Below are positions 4,802-5,763 of a stretch of 5,763 nucleotides of DNA, piece by piece (position 1 is the first letter of the stretch; the number at the start of each line of letters is the position of its first letter). The DNA is taken from positions 1-5,763 of the forward strand of contig DDQB01000083.1 of assembly GCA_002342505.1 (NCBI GenBank), in the 5' to 3' direction. Position numbers and translations under genes: made by a program. The DNA is from Acidaminococcaceae bacterium UBA2453. GTDB taxonomy: Bacteria; Bacillota; Negativicutes; Acidaminococcales; Acidaminococcaceae. The notes beneath the pieces are model-generated. The model saw only the letters and a list, made by a program, of their open reading frames with translations, was not told the DNA's origin and made no database searches.

Positions 4802-5763
4802 TTATTCCAAAATATAAATCTCCACATCCCGGCGTCCCCACTGGTAACATTCCGCCAGCGTGTCCATGAACAGATCGATGCGGTGTCCTACGATCGCTCC
4901 GCCGGTGTCCCCGGCCATCGCCATACCGTAACCGGGAATGTACATCTTCGTGTAATAGGGAATCATACGGGGATCCACTGCCACGATGCCGCGCTTCGGC
5001 CACAGCCCCAGCGAGGTAGTTCCGCTCGCGCCGCCGCCCCAGGTGTAAGCCGTCGCTTCGCCGTAGATTTTCTTCTTATACCGCATATATCCTTCCGGCG
5101 TCAGGATAGACTGGGCCACGCCCTGCCGCACGATCTCATCAACCGGCGCCGTCACATGGCGGCGGTCCAGCTCAATTTTCTGCTCGTACCCAATGCGGGT
5201 GATATTTTCGTACGTGACGATATCCTTTCCTTTTACGCCGGCTTTCTCTACCTGCTTTGTGCCAAAAGCCAGTTCCGGATCGTTGATGATTTTAGTCTGG
5301 AACGGGACTTCCACTTCTTCATGGGATACGAACGATTTCCGCCCCAGCACATGGATCACCATGCCGTCGGTAATTTTTGTTTCCGGCGACGGATAAACAG
5401 TGCGTCCGTCCAGATTAACCTTCATATCTTTTAACACTTCCGCCACGGTGGTGCGATGCGTCATAAAATCTTTCGCGCTGCCGAAGCGTTTGAGCTGCAC
5501 CGGTTTTTTTGCAGGCGGCGCAACGTCTTCCGTTTTCGTTTCTGTTTTCGTTTCTGTTTTTATTTCTGTTTTTATTTCTTCTTTTATTTCTTTTGTTGTT
5601 TTTTCTTCTGTAACAACGTCAGGCGCAGCAGCCTTTTTATCTTCTGCAGGCTTTACTGCTTCCATCTTTTTTTCTGCAGATTTTTTTTCTTCAATCTTTT
5701 TTTCAGCGACCGGCGCAATCGTTTTTTGCGCTGCAGGTTCCTGTTCTTTTACTTCCGGCTTCT
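4802..5763 (-). CDS. YabE-like G5 and 3D domain cell-wall protein, 5' end missing
   Basis: The frame is open from the window edge, so the ATG at 5665 is internal and the N-terminus is outside. The visible 319 residues begin with a Lys/Glu/Ala-rich stretch of about 100 residues, including a four-residue ETKT/EIKT repeat, which probably acts as a flexible spacer after an unseen signal peptide or anchor. Next is a DUF348-like segment (about 100-140, with TTVAEVLKDMKVNL), then a G5 domain (about 143-213, with VSHEEVEVPFQTKIINDPEL). The C-terminal 3D domain (about 233-317) carries its three conserved aspartates in AVDPRMIP (D263), AGDTGGAI (D285) and HRIDLF (D296). The 3D domain resembles the catalytic domain of MltA-type lytic transglycosylases, and G5 domains are linked to cell-wall glycans, so a secreted peptidoglycan-active or resuscitation-factor-like role is likely. 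It directly precedes rnmV, as yabE does in B. subtilis. Confidence 0.92.
   Translation of the reverse strand, partial: KPEVKEQEPAAQKTIAPVAEKKIEEKKSAEKKMEAVKPAEDKKAAAPDVVTEEKTTKEIKEEIKTEIKTETKTETKTEDVAPPAKKPVQLKRFGSAKDFMTHRTTVAEVLKDMKVNLDGRTVYPSPETKITDGMVIHVLGRKSFVSHEEVEVPFQTKIINDPELAFGTKQVEKAGVKGKDIVTYENITRIGYEQKIELDRRHVTAPVDEIVRQGVAQSILTPEGYMRYKKKIYGEATAYTWGGGASGTTSLGLWPKRGIVAVDPRMIPYYTKMYIPGYGMAMAGDTGGAIVGHRIDLFMDTLAECYQWGRRDVEIYILE
5531..5590 (-). repeat. Tandem 12-base repeats in the spacer of the YabE-like gene
   Basis: Five consecutive 12-base units (5531-5542, 5543-5554, 5555-5566, 5567-5578, 5579-5590) follow the pattern TGTTTT(CG or TA)TTTC on the plus strand. The middle two are identical. 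They encode EIKE, EIKT, EIKT, ETKT and ETKT. Units are multiples of three, so copy-number change would lengthen or shorten the spacer without a frameshift. Confidence 0.8.

Noticed and set aside
4778..5434. Plus-strand ORF of 218 codons opposite the YabE-like gene
   Set aside because: It lies antisense to a protein with clear G5 and 3D domains, shows no recognisable motif and is rich in His, Arg and Phe as expected for a shadow frame.
4802..5665. ATG at 5665 as the start of the YabE-like protein
   Set aside because: The same frame stays open through all 32 upstream codons to the window edge with the same Lys/Glu/Ala character, and no signal peptide follows this ATG. The gene is cut by the window edge.

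Overview
The window reads as a chromosomal stretch of a Bacillota (Firmicutes) genome of roughly balanced GC. The gene order G5/3D-domain protein (YabE-like), ribonuclease M5 (rnmV), 16S rRNA dimethyltransferase (rsmA/ksgA) is the one known from Bacillus subtilis (yabE-rnmV-ksgA) and many other Bacillota. The style of the KsgA and efflux proteins would fit an anaerobic gut lineage such as Negativicutes or Clostridia, but that placement is an impression and was not tested.

Every well-supported gene lies on the minus strand, so transcription runs from high to low coordinates. From 5763 down to about 2275 the genes form one tightly packed run. First comes the 3' part of a secreted or cell-wall G5/3D protein, whose 5' end lies outside the window. 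It is followed by rnmV (TTG start with a good ribosome binding site), rsmA (12 bases later) and a HAD-superfamily phosphatase (23 bases later). A possible 34-codon ORF overlaps both of its neighbours by ATGA, and a small predicted lipoprotein of unknown function comes last. RNase M5 trims 5S rRNA and RsmA dimethylates 16S rRNA, so the core of the run concerns rRNA maturation. The HAD enzyme and the lipoprotein are passengers with no known link to it.

Between the lipoprotein gene and the next gene lie 271 bases (1495-1765) without a confident gene but with dense signals. They hold two inverted repeats, a short hairpin followed by a U-rich tract that could be a terminator, a 25-codon ORF with a strong Shine-Dalgarno sequence overlapping that hairpin, and a good sigma-A-type promoter (TAGACG-17-TATAAT). 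Downstream is a MATE-family multidrug efflux transporter with an unusual His/Met-rich N-terminal extension. At the left edge (1-62) a plus-strand reading frame ends in TAA just past the MATE stop and may be the tail of a convergent gene.

I see no transposon, CRISPR array, tRNA or rRNA gene, and no clear sign of a new multi-gene system. The points most worth a second look are the doubly overlapping 34-codon ORF, the leader region before the efflux gene, the His/Met-rich tail of the transporter and a roughly 35-residue insertion in RsmA.
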